From positions 9,844,231 to 9,908,230 of the forward strand of contig NC_072460.1 of the NCBI RefSeq assembly GCF_027596085.1: a stretch of DNA of 64,000 nucleotides, written 5' to 3'. This document shows positions 1 to 9,008 of this stretch, in pieces. This stretch comes from Anoplopoma fimbria. Lineage: Eukaryota; Chordata; Actinopteri; Perciformes; Anoplopomatidae. A program made the position numbers and the translations under genes. The notes under the pieces were generated by a model, which saw only the letters and a program-made list of their open reading frames with translations, ran no database searches and was not told where the DNA came from. The number at the start of each line of letters is the position of its first letter. The stretch's first letter is position 1.

Positions 1-1302
1 ATTAATAAAACGATAAAGTTACAAGCTACTGTAAGATCCTACAGTAAGAAAATGGTACAAAGCCTCATAAATAAGTGGGGTCATATCTTAATCATTCAAA
101 GTATAGTGCTGGGTTTTCTTTTTGACTGTTGACTTTGCTGACCTTTTATATATTTTAAATGTAAATTTGCATAAAGAGCCTTGTATGTGCAGATTAAACG
201 TTCTATGTTTAGTTTTGGATGTTAGGCTCTACAAAACAAATCTAATAACTTAATTTGTAATGGAGAAAATCATGAATAAACATCATGAAATTAGTAACTG
301 ACCTCTCTTTTTTTTAACCCCTCCTCGACAACATACCCAGAGAAAGACATATCTGTTTAGCAGGGTTTTGTTCAACATGCATTTGGGGACCGGGACTATG
401 TGCATGCATGTCACACATGTACCTAAGGCATGTACCTTCTATCTTGACGGATAGAAAACACATTTTTTACATTTCCTGTTTGGCTTGTGGAACAAACTGT
501 TCTGCATAGAAAGTTAATTCCTCGCTTAGCATCGTCTTTGAAGTTTCATTGAGTGAACATCAAGGAGTGCAGTTTTCTTGGCGGCTGAGGGATGTGTTGT
601 ACGACCGAATTAGAGGCGGATTTGAGGAGTCTGCATGTTGCCGACAGGAAACTGTTCTCATCATGGCAGCGGGGAAGGAGGGGGGATGGACCAAGCAGGA
701 CAATAAACAGGGAGGAGTTCAAGTTAAAAAGGTAGTGAGAGGAGGGGAGTACATGTCAAAAAATAACAAAAGGCATTCAGGACAAGGAGACATTTACACG
801 CACAAAGTGCACATCAACTGTTGTTATTTACAAGTACAGCAGTCCTTCAAGTTTCCAGTTGAGTGAAAACAAAAAGTCAAAATGTAAAGAACAATTTAAA
901 GATTCAAATACACAGCCGTTTTGGAGGGCAGATACAGTAGAACATATCCACATGGTCGCTGTGTCACACTGTCCACTCTATTTACAGGACTGTACATACA
1001 TACAGGTGCATTTTGCTTGTTAAGGTTCACACATCAGCGAAGCTAGACGCGGCCCCAGCTCCTCACATGGCCTCTGACCATGGACGACACACGCATGCAA
1101 ACACTCCCACACACATGGAAGTATGGATGTGTGTGAGACTGCGCAGGCACACACATTATTATTTCTGTACACGCTGACATCAAACACACACCCATCCTCT
1201 CCCACACACACACACACACACACCCACACACACAACACAATGCTGTCTTCTGATCACTGCCATGAAAGGCTCTCCAGCTGGTTTCGCTCGGACAAGTGTG
1301 CT
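1..1302 (-). other. KAZN: kazrin 3' UTR of the short isoform and/or next intron of the long isoform
   Basis: After the TAA stop no further kazrin exon is visible: none of the SAM-domain sequences of the long isoform appear. A CA/TG microsatellite lies at 1203-1234. No canonical AATAAA is seen on the minus strand; a weak TATAAA variant occurs near 145, so the polyadenylation site may lie outside the window. No plus-strand gene is supported. Confidence 0.6.
1203..1234. repeat. CA/TG microsatellite in the kazrin 3' UTR
   Basis: An interrupted run of CA dinucleotides (TG on the transcribed strand) about 70 nt past the kazrin stop codon. Confidence 0.9.
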
Positions 1303-1473
1303 TTACCAGTCTGCATCTTCCTCTATGTAATAATCAGGCGTTGAAGTACCATCAAACAAACCAGGGTCGAGGGACTTGCGCTGCTTCCCCCGGGCGAAGA
1401 CACGCGACAGAGAGCCCAACCCCATCTTCTCTTTCTTCTTCTTACGCTTCGCCTCCTCCAGATCTTCTAGGGA
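1303..1473 (-). CDS. KAZN: kazrin, terminal coding exon of the short isoform (NLS-like stretch and C-terminus)
   Basis: Last coding exon of the short form of kazrin, a cytoplasmic/nuclear adaptor that binds periplakin and has been linked to desmosomes, the cytoskeleton and endosomes. The acceptor is TTCAG at 1474 and the first codon is TCC (phase 0). It encodes 56 residues and a TAA stop at 1303-1305. It opens SLEDLEE, followed by the basic run KRKKKKEK, which matches the nuclear localisation region of the family, then SRVFARGKQRKSLDPGLFD. It ends DYYIEEDADW, the known C-terminus of short mammalian kazrins. A donor inside the exon (GAT G|GTACTT, exon end 1350) lies exactly where long isoforms leave for the SAM-domain exons, so this C-terminus arises by reading into the intron. 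The exon pairs in phase with 1842-1978. Orthology is near certain; which fish paralogue is not resolved. Confidence 0.95.
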   Translation of the reverse strand, partial: SLEDLEEAKRKKKKEKMGLGSLSRVFARGKQRKSLDPGLFDGTSTPDYYIEEDADW

Positions 1474-1841
1474 CTGAAGAGAGAAAGAGACAGCAGAGGG
1501 AAGGAGAAGATGAAGACATTGGCGGACGGCACAGAGAGATACAAGAGCAGAGAAGCCAGGGAAGTGGTGCAGAGTGGGCGATAAAGACCAGGAAAGATAA
1601 AGATCACAACACAGAAGGGGAAGTGTCACTTGACATGCTGCCAGGCATGCACTTATGCAACAACCGCAACTGGTTTTCACATTAACTCAAGTCACAGCTG
1701 CAGAGTGAGAACATGACACGCTGCGTGAGGCAAACATGAATTCAGCCAGAACGATGGCGTAAAAGAAAATGACAGCGGCCAGGGAGCAGTACAGCCGGCC
1801 GTGACTACAGAGGAGGGTGAGAGGTGGTGGGCAGCTCTTAC

Positions 1842-1978
1842 ATTGCAGAGGGAGTGAGTCCGATGGCGTGGTGAGTTGATGTCGCTTGGTGTGGATGACC
1901 GGTCTCCCTCCAACGCCGACGCATCGGAGATGATGGAGGGCTGACGCGAGTGGCACGGGCTCACTCGCACGGCAGCCA
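1842..1978 (-). CDS. KAZN: kazrin, internal exon (Ser/Pro-rich linker)
   Basis: Internal kazrin exon of 137 nt (2 + 45 codons). The acceptor is CCGTTTAG at 1979-1980 and the donor is AAT|GTAAGA at 1841. It encodes AAVRVSPCHSRQPS, then SDAS, EGDRSSTPSDINSPRHR and the end HSLCN. All of this is strongly conserved in kazrins. The segment lies outside the coiled coil and is rich in Ser, Thr and SP/TP motifs, so it is probably a disordered, phosphorylatable linker (inference). The split codon from the previous exon (G|TG) gives Val, so the junction reads RQ-VA-AVRV. Mammalian kazrin, as I recall it, reads RQ-AVRV there, so this fish has one or two extra residues at the seam. No downstream partner for a 17-residue mammalian segment is seen before the next exon. 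Confidence 0.93.
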
Positions 1979-3710
1979 CTAAACGGGACAAGAGGGAAAA
2001 CAGAAAAGACTTGTTTTCTTTTTGGGGTGTGTTTGGGCACCAAAAGTAGTGAGCAGGGCACATCTGATTCTTCTCAACAGTGTCACTACACCCTTAAATT
2101 AAAATATATTTAAAAAGCCCCTGACCAATACCCTGAAATTATTCGCAATCATATGTAGTTGCTAAGCAACAGAGAAAACAGCTTCACAGAGGTTGATCAA
2201 GTGTGTGTGCGTGTGCGTGTGTGTGTACCAACGAAACTGATACACACACAGTACGACCAATTGCAAAGCAATTTAGGGGTTCACAAATGTTCACTTTTTC
2301 TTACTTTTAATGTATTTGTCTGCTTCTTCGTCCAGATGTCCCCAACAAGCCGTTTGAGCCTTTTTAAAACAATCTCTAGGCGGATTGAGATGGACACCTA
2401 CTCTGGTTGAAGCAAGGCTAGCTTTTGTAGAACTTTCTTTTTTAGGCTGAGATGGTAGTCTTTAAGTTTACAAATGTTTAGTCCTATATTTCTTTTTTAA
2501 TTTTGTTCTGTGTGGTTGGCCCAGACCCTTTACTATTAATCCTGAGGGGGAAGATTATTTAACTATAATGTTACCTTCAAAATGTTTTATCTTGTTCAGT
2601 TAATTTATCACGTACCGACTCCCCTGTGCAGACATTTGCTGCTAAAAGGCTTCTTTTTTTATTTCAGTTAAGCTTTGAAAACAGATGGGTCCTGATTATC
2701 TAGCCGCACTGCTGCAATGCAACACAGGAAAAGAAAGGACACAGTTCTATTTGCCAGCCACAAGGAGTGACAAAAGTCAAAGTGGCTGAGCTAGGCAAGG
2801 GAAAGCTGCCTATTAACTGTGTTTTGAATTTCAAATGGTAGTCATTGACAATTCATGCTTTGGCTTGCAGTTCGCGATGGGCTTCAGCTGCAAATGTGTG
2901 CCTGCAGGGTGAGCCATGGTTCATTCAAGTAGTGACAGATAATGTTGGTTTACCGCTTTTGTCTGTGGTGTACAGTACCAGTCAAAAGTTTGGACACACC
3001 TTCTCATTCAACTACTTTGAAGAATCTAAAATATAAAACATATTCTGGTTTGTTGAGCATTTGTTTGTTTACCACATAATTCCATATGTGTTCCTTCATA
3101 GTTTGGATGTCTTCAATATTAATCTACAATGTAGAAAAAAATAAAAATAAAAATAAAGAAAAACCATTGAATGAGAAGGTGTGTCCAAACTTTTGACTGG
3201 TACTGTATGTGAGCACAGGTCAGTAAAATAGTGAAGCTACAGGAGCAAATGTTGTGAAGGTCCTGAAAAGTAGAAATAGGGGGAAAAAAGCAGCAAAATA
3301 TATATAAAAAAACCGATTTCCTTTAGACGATGGGTCATTTCACTGCTACATCTAAGACAAAACGTATGAAGTCAATTTACTTCTAATTGTTGGTGAAATT
3401 ACATTTAACCAGACAGAAACAATACTTAACACCCAACTGATCCTCAGCTGCCACTATTTGTCAAATACAGAGGAAATATTTGTGTTCGGCAAAGACAAAT
3501 GGAAGCTGTAAAGCCGAAAATACGTTCACTGTAACTGCTACATAAAGCGCATGAAATGAAGTGACCGTAGCATCATCGGCGGCCATCAATCTGGTCATAC
3601 TGAGCAGAAGACGGGAGTAAATGTGTGTGAAGCAGGTCCACATGAGCATGCAGAGGCTAGAGGACGGTAAAACCACGTGGTCACGGTACGTGTGCTCATG
3701 TTGTTCCTAC
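1979..3710 (-). other. kazrin intron with a Tc1/mariner-type MITE
   Basis: Intron between the HPTDRQ and VRVSPC exons. It holds a short GT run near 2195-2226 and the MITE at 2971-3207; the rest shows no coding signal. Confidence 0.85.
2971..3207. mobile_element. Tc1/mariner-type MITE with TA target duplication
   Basis: Perfect 39-bp terminal inverted repeats (2973-3011 and 3167-3205) start CAGTACCAGTCAAAAGTTTG and are flanked by TA on both sides. The 233-bp element has an AT-rich centre and no ORF. The terminus is familiar from vertebrate Tc1/mariner MITEs. Confidence 0.93.
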
Positions 3711-3900
3711 CTTGTCTGTCTGTGGGATGGCCCGTGTGGACGTAGAGGGTCTGCTGACTCTGTCTGATGGCTGCCGTCAGGGGAAGGTCAGCCTGCATCA
3801 CCCACTCCTGGTTGTTGCCGTTGACAACTGTTTCCGTGGGCATGGCCAGAGAGTGGCGCTTGGGCACATCCTTGGTCAGGGTTGCTAGTGACTGTTTGGC
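3711..3900 (-). CDS. KAZN: kazrin, internal exon (end of coiled coil and linker)
   Basis: Internal exon of 190 nt (63 codons + 1). The acceptor is CTCAAG at 3901-3902 and the donor is CAA G|GTAGGA at 3710. It begins AKQSLATLTKDVPKRHSLAM, continues with NGNNQEWV and ADLPLTAAIRQSQQTLY, and ends HPTDRQ. These are hallmark kazrin sequences after the N-terminal coiled coil. KRHS is a potential basophilic kinase site (inference). Joining to the upstream exon is phase 0 (ATG|GCC, reading ELAM-AKQSL) and to the downstream exon phase 1. The acceptor has a modest pyrimidine tract (ACTTTCTCAAG), but family identity fixes the boundary. Confidence 0.95.
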
Positions 3901-5483
3901 CTTGAGAAAGTTGACAAGATGCAATCAGTCAGAAAGAAGAGAGGGAAATGTTTCTGGGTTTTTTTGAGTGAATTGGTGTTTTTCCCTTACTGTTATCGTT
4001 GTCTTTATTTATGTGTCATATGTGTGCACATGTACAGGTTGAGTTATGTATCCAGAATCCTACTAAGTCTCAGAGTGCATGCGGGAAAGTGAGTTCTCCC
4101 CTGGGCTCCTCATGTGGTTGTTGCCTCATGAAAAATGCAGCTGTATTCATGTTCGTCTTTTGTTGTGTGAAATCTCTTCTTACCGCTCCAGAGAGCCCAG
4201 AGAAGAAAAAGAAAGGAGGAGAAAACAATATCTGGAGGAGGTTTTCTGCTGTTTGGTTCCTTTCAGGGAAGAAAGTCAGGAGATGGTGCGGTGTAAAAAT
4301 GGAGAAACTGGAAATTATGGAGCTTTCCTTGAAGTTTAATGAAAAAAAATTCTCAGTAGAGCCTAGTCACAAGGGGTGGGGGGTGGGGGGTTGCAAGTGT
4401 TTTTTGTGTCTGTCAAAAGTTTTGTTTCTTTGTGAGTTTGTTTTCTGATTAGCCTTGACTTGTAGGTGTTTCACAAATCATTGAATTGTTTATTGTGCAA
4501 ATCCTATCATGCCAAGCAACAACAGGCTGCAAATCAACACTGAAGCAATCAGCTTCTTTGCAATCATCTCTACCTACCAGAGGTGAAACGATTATCAATC
4601 ATAGTCTTTGACATGCAAAACAGAACACAATCACAAACCTCTGGACTAATCATTAGTTTTCATCATTAGAATATTTTCCCCCAAAGCATTTCTTCGCTCA
4701 ATTGAAAACACATTCAGATCAATCATAGCGGGAATCCGTGGGGATCACTGATGTTAGGATCACTGGGATCGATCAGGGTCGGCTAAGGGTTAGTCCAAAA
4801 CGTGCAGCTGAGAGAGGGGGGGGCTTTCCAAAACGACAATTAGGTCACAAGTAGGAGAGATTTCCAAGGAGCGGGAGGGTCAAAAAGGTCAAATTTGAAA
4901 GCTGGGGGACCATCTTACCGCCATGACCCTAGGAGAGTAGTCCCTGTCCGCAACCCGCTCAAACACCCGGATCTCCATTCTCTGATTGACACTGTTACTC
5001 ATCTGGGGGTTGGAGACATGACGGATGGCTGTTCTGTACATTCAAAGGCTTTCTGTGTTTTACTATATGCAGCATAGACAGACAGACGTACTACACACCC
5101 TTGAAACAGTAAGGAAACTTAAAATGTCGGATTTCTTATTCGTATCTTTATATACTGCTAATACTTGTTGCGATAAAGATATTTTCCCTGATCTTGTCAG
5201 TAGTTTCAACTTGTGTCATATCCTTGATAACTGTACTGGTTGTGTTCAGTATGCATTAGTTGGCCTTTATTCTTTCAGATATTGGCGGTCTTTTGTTGGG
5301 GACTGTATTTTAAAGACATAAAAAATACAAAGTATAAACAAAAAGATACTAAATATGGAGAAAAAATCTATATATCTATATATTTGTTTTTTAAAAGCAT
5401 TAAAAGGGAGTCTGTCTCTTCGCCTGCTTGTCTGTCTGTCTGTCAGTCTAGTAACCCCCCCACCATCTGTCTTTCTGTCTCAC
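3901..5483 (-). other. kazrin intron, no other features
   Basis: Intron between the ELAM and AKQSL exons. Only low-complexity G- and T-rich tracts (about 4370-4440) are visible; nothing coding is supported. Confidence 0.8.
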
Positions 5484-5654
5484 CATGGCCAGTTCAGCTT
5501 CCAGCTCCTTGATGCGGTTCTCCTTGAGGTCAAGCTGGGAGCGCAGCATCCCTGTGTGCTCCGTGGCTTCCTTGGTCTGCCGCCGCAGGTCCCACTTCTC
5601 TCGCTCCAGCAGGTCCTTCTCTTTGGCCAACGCCTTCACTGCATCCTCGCTCTC
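5484..5654 (-). CDS. KAZN: kazrin, internal exon (coiled coil, part 3)
   Basis: Internal phase-0 exon of 171 nt (57 codons). The acceptor is TCTACTAG at 5655-5656 and the donor is ATG|GTGAGA at 5483. It encodes ESEDAVKALAKEKDLLEREK, then WDLRRQTKEATEH, LRSQLDLKEN and KELEAELAM. The dense Glu/Lys/Leu heptads form the last part of the N-terminal coiled coil of kazrin, the region used in protein-protein contacts of the family, including with periplakin. It follows the exon ending YEQHRK exactly as in other vertebrates. The intron just upstream carries a perfect palindrome (5700-5743) about 45 nt from the acceptor. Confidence 0.96.
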
Positions 5655-6172
5655 CTAGTAGACACAGAGATCCTGATGGATTGTTTCACAAACCAAGCTA
5701 GGTTTGACTCATTAGGTCTAAATAGACCTAATGAGTCAAACCTGTTAAATAATGGCACCAAACCAAAGTCAAGAAGAGGAGAAGGGTCTAAATTGCTAAT
5801 TTCACCACTTCTTTTGTTATCTTGTCAGTGGCCTACCTAAACCTAATGTATATGTTAAGTCACAGATACAACCACATGTTATTTTACTTGGAAATGACAA
5901 CATATAACGCAACAGCAAAACCTGACCATCTAATCTTGATGCCAAAACAAACTAAATTGTTAGTCATGTTAACATCCTCCCGGTCACTTAAGTTACATAA
6001 GCATGGAGCTAAACAATTTGGTAATTTCTCTTTAATCTTGAGTACAATGTGCACACACCCATTAAAATGTGCATGAAACCAACACAGCTACACAAGAAGA
6101 GACTCTTTTTGGGAAATTGTTTGGGCATGGTCTTGTGTGAGACTGTTTCCGGACAGAAAATGGGGACCATAC
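5655..6172 (-). other. kazrin intron with a perfect palindrome
   Basis: A 518-bp intron between the YEQHRK and ESEDAV exons. Its only notable content is the hairpin at 5700-5743, close to the acceptor. Confidence 0.85.
5700..5743. repeat. perfect 44-nt palindrome (21-bp arms, AA loop)
   Basis: Arm AGGTTTGACTCATTAGGTCT plus A at 5700-5720 is exactly complementary to 5723-5743. Each arm contains an AP-1-like TGACTCA. It sits about 45 nt upstream of the kazrin acceptor at 5655, so it could fold in the pre-mRNA. Confidence 0.95.
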
Positions 6173-6309
6173 TTTTCTGTGCTGCTCATAGTTGCGTATG
6201 AAGTCGCGAAGCTGCTCCTCCCGGCTCTCCAGTGTGGCATAAAGCTGCTGCATCTGGTTCACCAGGTCCGCCTTCTCCACCTTCAGGCGCTTACGGTCCG
6301 ACTTCATGG
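6173..6309 (-). CDS. KAZN: kazrin, internal exon (coiled coil, part 2)
   Basis: Internal exon of 137 nt (2 + 45 codons). The acceptor is CCTTGCAG at 6310-6311 and the donor is AAA|GTATGG at 6172. The split codon G|CC restores Ala, so the junction reads EALQ-A-MKSDRKRLK. It continues ADLVNQMQQLYATLESREEQ and LRDFIRNYEQHRK, among the most invariant blocks in kazrin. It is alpha-helical and part of the continuous coiled coil. The Met in MKSDRK is not taken as a start here, because the exon reads in phase from the upstream coiled-coil exon. Confidence 0.96.
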
Positions 6310-8548
6310 CTGCAAGGAAGATGAGGGGGGGAGAGAGAAGGGAAAAATTGTCAGAAAAAACAGAGTTGTGTACACTGTGATTGGGAGAAAGAAAACATGT
6401 TATGGATGTCTATATCCACAGAGCAAATAATCAAAAATGAATGCTGCCTTCCTAGGAGTGCTTTTAGTGAGCAAAATTATTTTTAACACTGGTTAGGCCT
6501 TTTAAAATGATCGTTGTTTTGGTTTTGGTCAAAGCAGACATGTTAACTGCAGAAATGTGATTCATGTGCAGCATTTCTTTTTTAACTCTGGACATGTTTT
6601 TCACAAGCCTTGATTGTAGCAGTTTATTCATGAATAATTATTAGGTGCTTTCAGATATGAAGCGTTTTAGGTAAAAGCATTAAATACACCTGCTGGTCTA
6701 ATGTAGCGTGACGGCGTGTTGATAAAGGGGTGAATCACACATGAACCGTCTTGTCAATCTCCTCTCTGCCGCTGGATTCTTAAGAAGCTGGGTCTCTCGT
6801 TTCATCTATCTCTCTGCCACACACTCTCTCTAATCCTCTGGCACCTCACCCACGCATCGCGATAAAGAATATGGTTTAGTGTAGTTATTCACAGAAGCTC
6901 TAATTTCCTCCAAGACAACATATCCTCTTTCTCTCCTCTGCATCTCCTGCTTTCTCTGCCTCTCTTCATGCAAGGCTGTTTTCCCAGACATCTGCTTAAA
7001 GCCGAATTCCCCTCCAGCTATCTTCCCAAACTGACAACATAGGGTTTATTTAGATTTTATGTATTCTCACTGTGTCTGTCCATCTTTGTGTTCTTCCCTT
7101 TGAAATCTATTTCCTTACAGCACAGCAGCTCTGACTCCTGGATATTTCATAACCTCACATGGTACTCTGTTTCCCTCTTGATGCTTGTTATCATGTGTTC
7201 ACCTTTCTTTTTCTTCCCTCTTTTTATCCCCCTCCGAACTAGCTGTGTGTCATTAATTAACTTATATCACAGCCTGGTTAATTGCATGACATTCACAAGT
7301 CGTCGTCTGGGGAGCACGCTCAGGCGAGTGGAATCGAAGTGCACTTTTACAAGGACAGATTCACCCTCTCGTTTCTTCTCCTCCCATCCCCTCTTTCATA
7401 TCTCTCCCTTTCACCCGTTCTTCAGAGGTGGCATTCCCGAGCGAAAGCAATATGCAAGCCGAACTAGCCAGCGAATGAAGACAAGAAACATCTCTCATTG
7501 GCCAAGAGAAACAGGAAACCTCCTCGCACCTGCCTGAGGAAGTGAAATCAAAGCCGTCTTTGAGATGAGCCAAGTCACTGTTGCTGCCTCACATCCTGCA
7601 CCTGTGACCGTTTGGCAACTTCAACCATCCTGGTGTCGGATACAAGAAAGCACTCACTGTGACTCGGTAAAAAGGGTCCATTCACATTCACATCTCGTGT
7701 CAGTACTGTTACTTACCATTTATAAACTACACATGAGCACTCTTATTGAACAAAGATGGTCCTGGGCTCATTGCAGTTACATTACACTAGAGAATGTAGG
7801 TGAGATGGGGAAGAAGTAACATGTCTCCTCCTGCTGACAGTCATATTAATGACTAGCATTCTCTGTGGCTTGATGCAAGCCTTCAAGAATTATTACCAGA
7901 TGAAACTAGAGGGGACCACCAGGGAACCATACAGAGCTGAAACTAATGTGTGTGGAGCTGGAGGAGGAGGCAGACATGGAGAGGAAGCTATTGGAGAAGC
8001 TTCAATTTAATGGTTGTTTTATGCAGGAATGATACCCGTGCAAGCACCTTTCTTCTGCTTTGCCATGTAGTGCAGGAATATAGTTTTTGTATTTTTGTGC
8101 TTTTTCAATCATATAGGGCTTTCCTATTTTTGTAATGCACATCAATGGTTGTCTTTGTGCAACATTGTGTGTGCCTGCATGAAAATCCAGATACTAAAAG
8201 CATAAGAAAAGCAGATCAGGACAATTATTCGCAATTATTATTATCAAAAGCCTAAGCCACTGTTCCGAATGCTAAATGTTAAAAACCAAAACACCTGCCT
8301 GTATCACGTGTTCCTGACATTCTCTAAAATCTGTGGAGAGTGTTATTTAGCTCACCACATGAAGGCTCTCCAGCTAACCAAAGCCCTTGTGTTATAAAGT
8401 AGTTTAATATGTGCATCTACTACTGCAGTCGGCTAAAAGCCTGCTGGGCTCTTCTATAACACTTTGCTACTGGAGGGTTTAGATTACCTGCACCGAGTGG
8501 GCAGACTCATTAGTTACTACAGTGGACACTTTGGTATTCAAAATAACT

Positions 8549-9008
8549 GAAAGGACAAGTTTAACACTTTGGGAAAAATGCTTATTTTCTTTCTTTCTGA
8601 TAGTTAGAAGAAGAGATTGAAGCCACCCGCATGTCTGATAAATGTTTAAGCTACAGCAGCAGCTGGTTAGCTTAGCATTGAAATTGGAAACACAGGAGTC
8701 TCCGCTGATCGCCTGGCAACTTGACAGTGACAAGACGACTCAAGGAAGTTACCACGGCCGGCCAAGAAACTCACATAACCCCAATAAAACTAGTTTTCTT
8801 ATGGATTAAACATACATGTTAAATTATTGAGCTTCAGAGCTGTTACAGACGGAGCCGGGCTAGCTGTTTTCCTCTGCCTCCACTCTTTATGCTAAACTAA
8901 GCTAACAAGCTGCTAGTTTAGCATAAAAAAAAAATAGTTCTAGAGTCACATTAAGTGTACAGACATGAGAGTAAGCATATTTCTCAAAATGTCAAACTAT
9001 TCCTTTAA
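8549..9008. mobile_element. non-autonomous DNA transposon, family uncertain
   Basis: The left end GAAAGGACAAGTTTAACACT is an imperfect inverted copy of the right end (…AATGTCAAACTATTCCTTT). The interior, with TTAGCTTAGC and CGGCCGGCCAAGAAACTC, resembles a repeat abundant in percomorph fish. No ORF. A short derivative lies at 52365-52475. Confidence 0.75.

Noticed and set aside
549..866. Plus-strand ORF of 105 codons
   Set aside because: No recognisable domain, no splice or promoter support; lies in the kazrin 3' region on the opposite strand.
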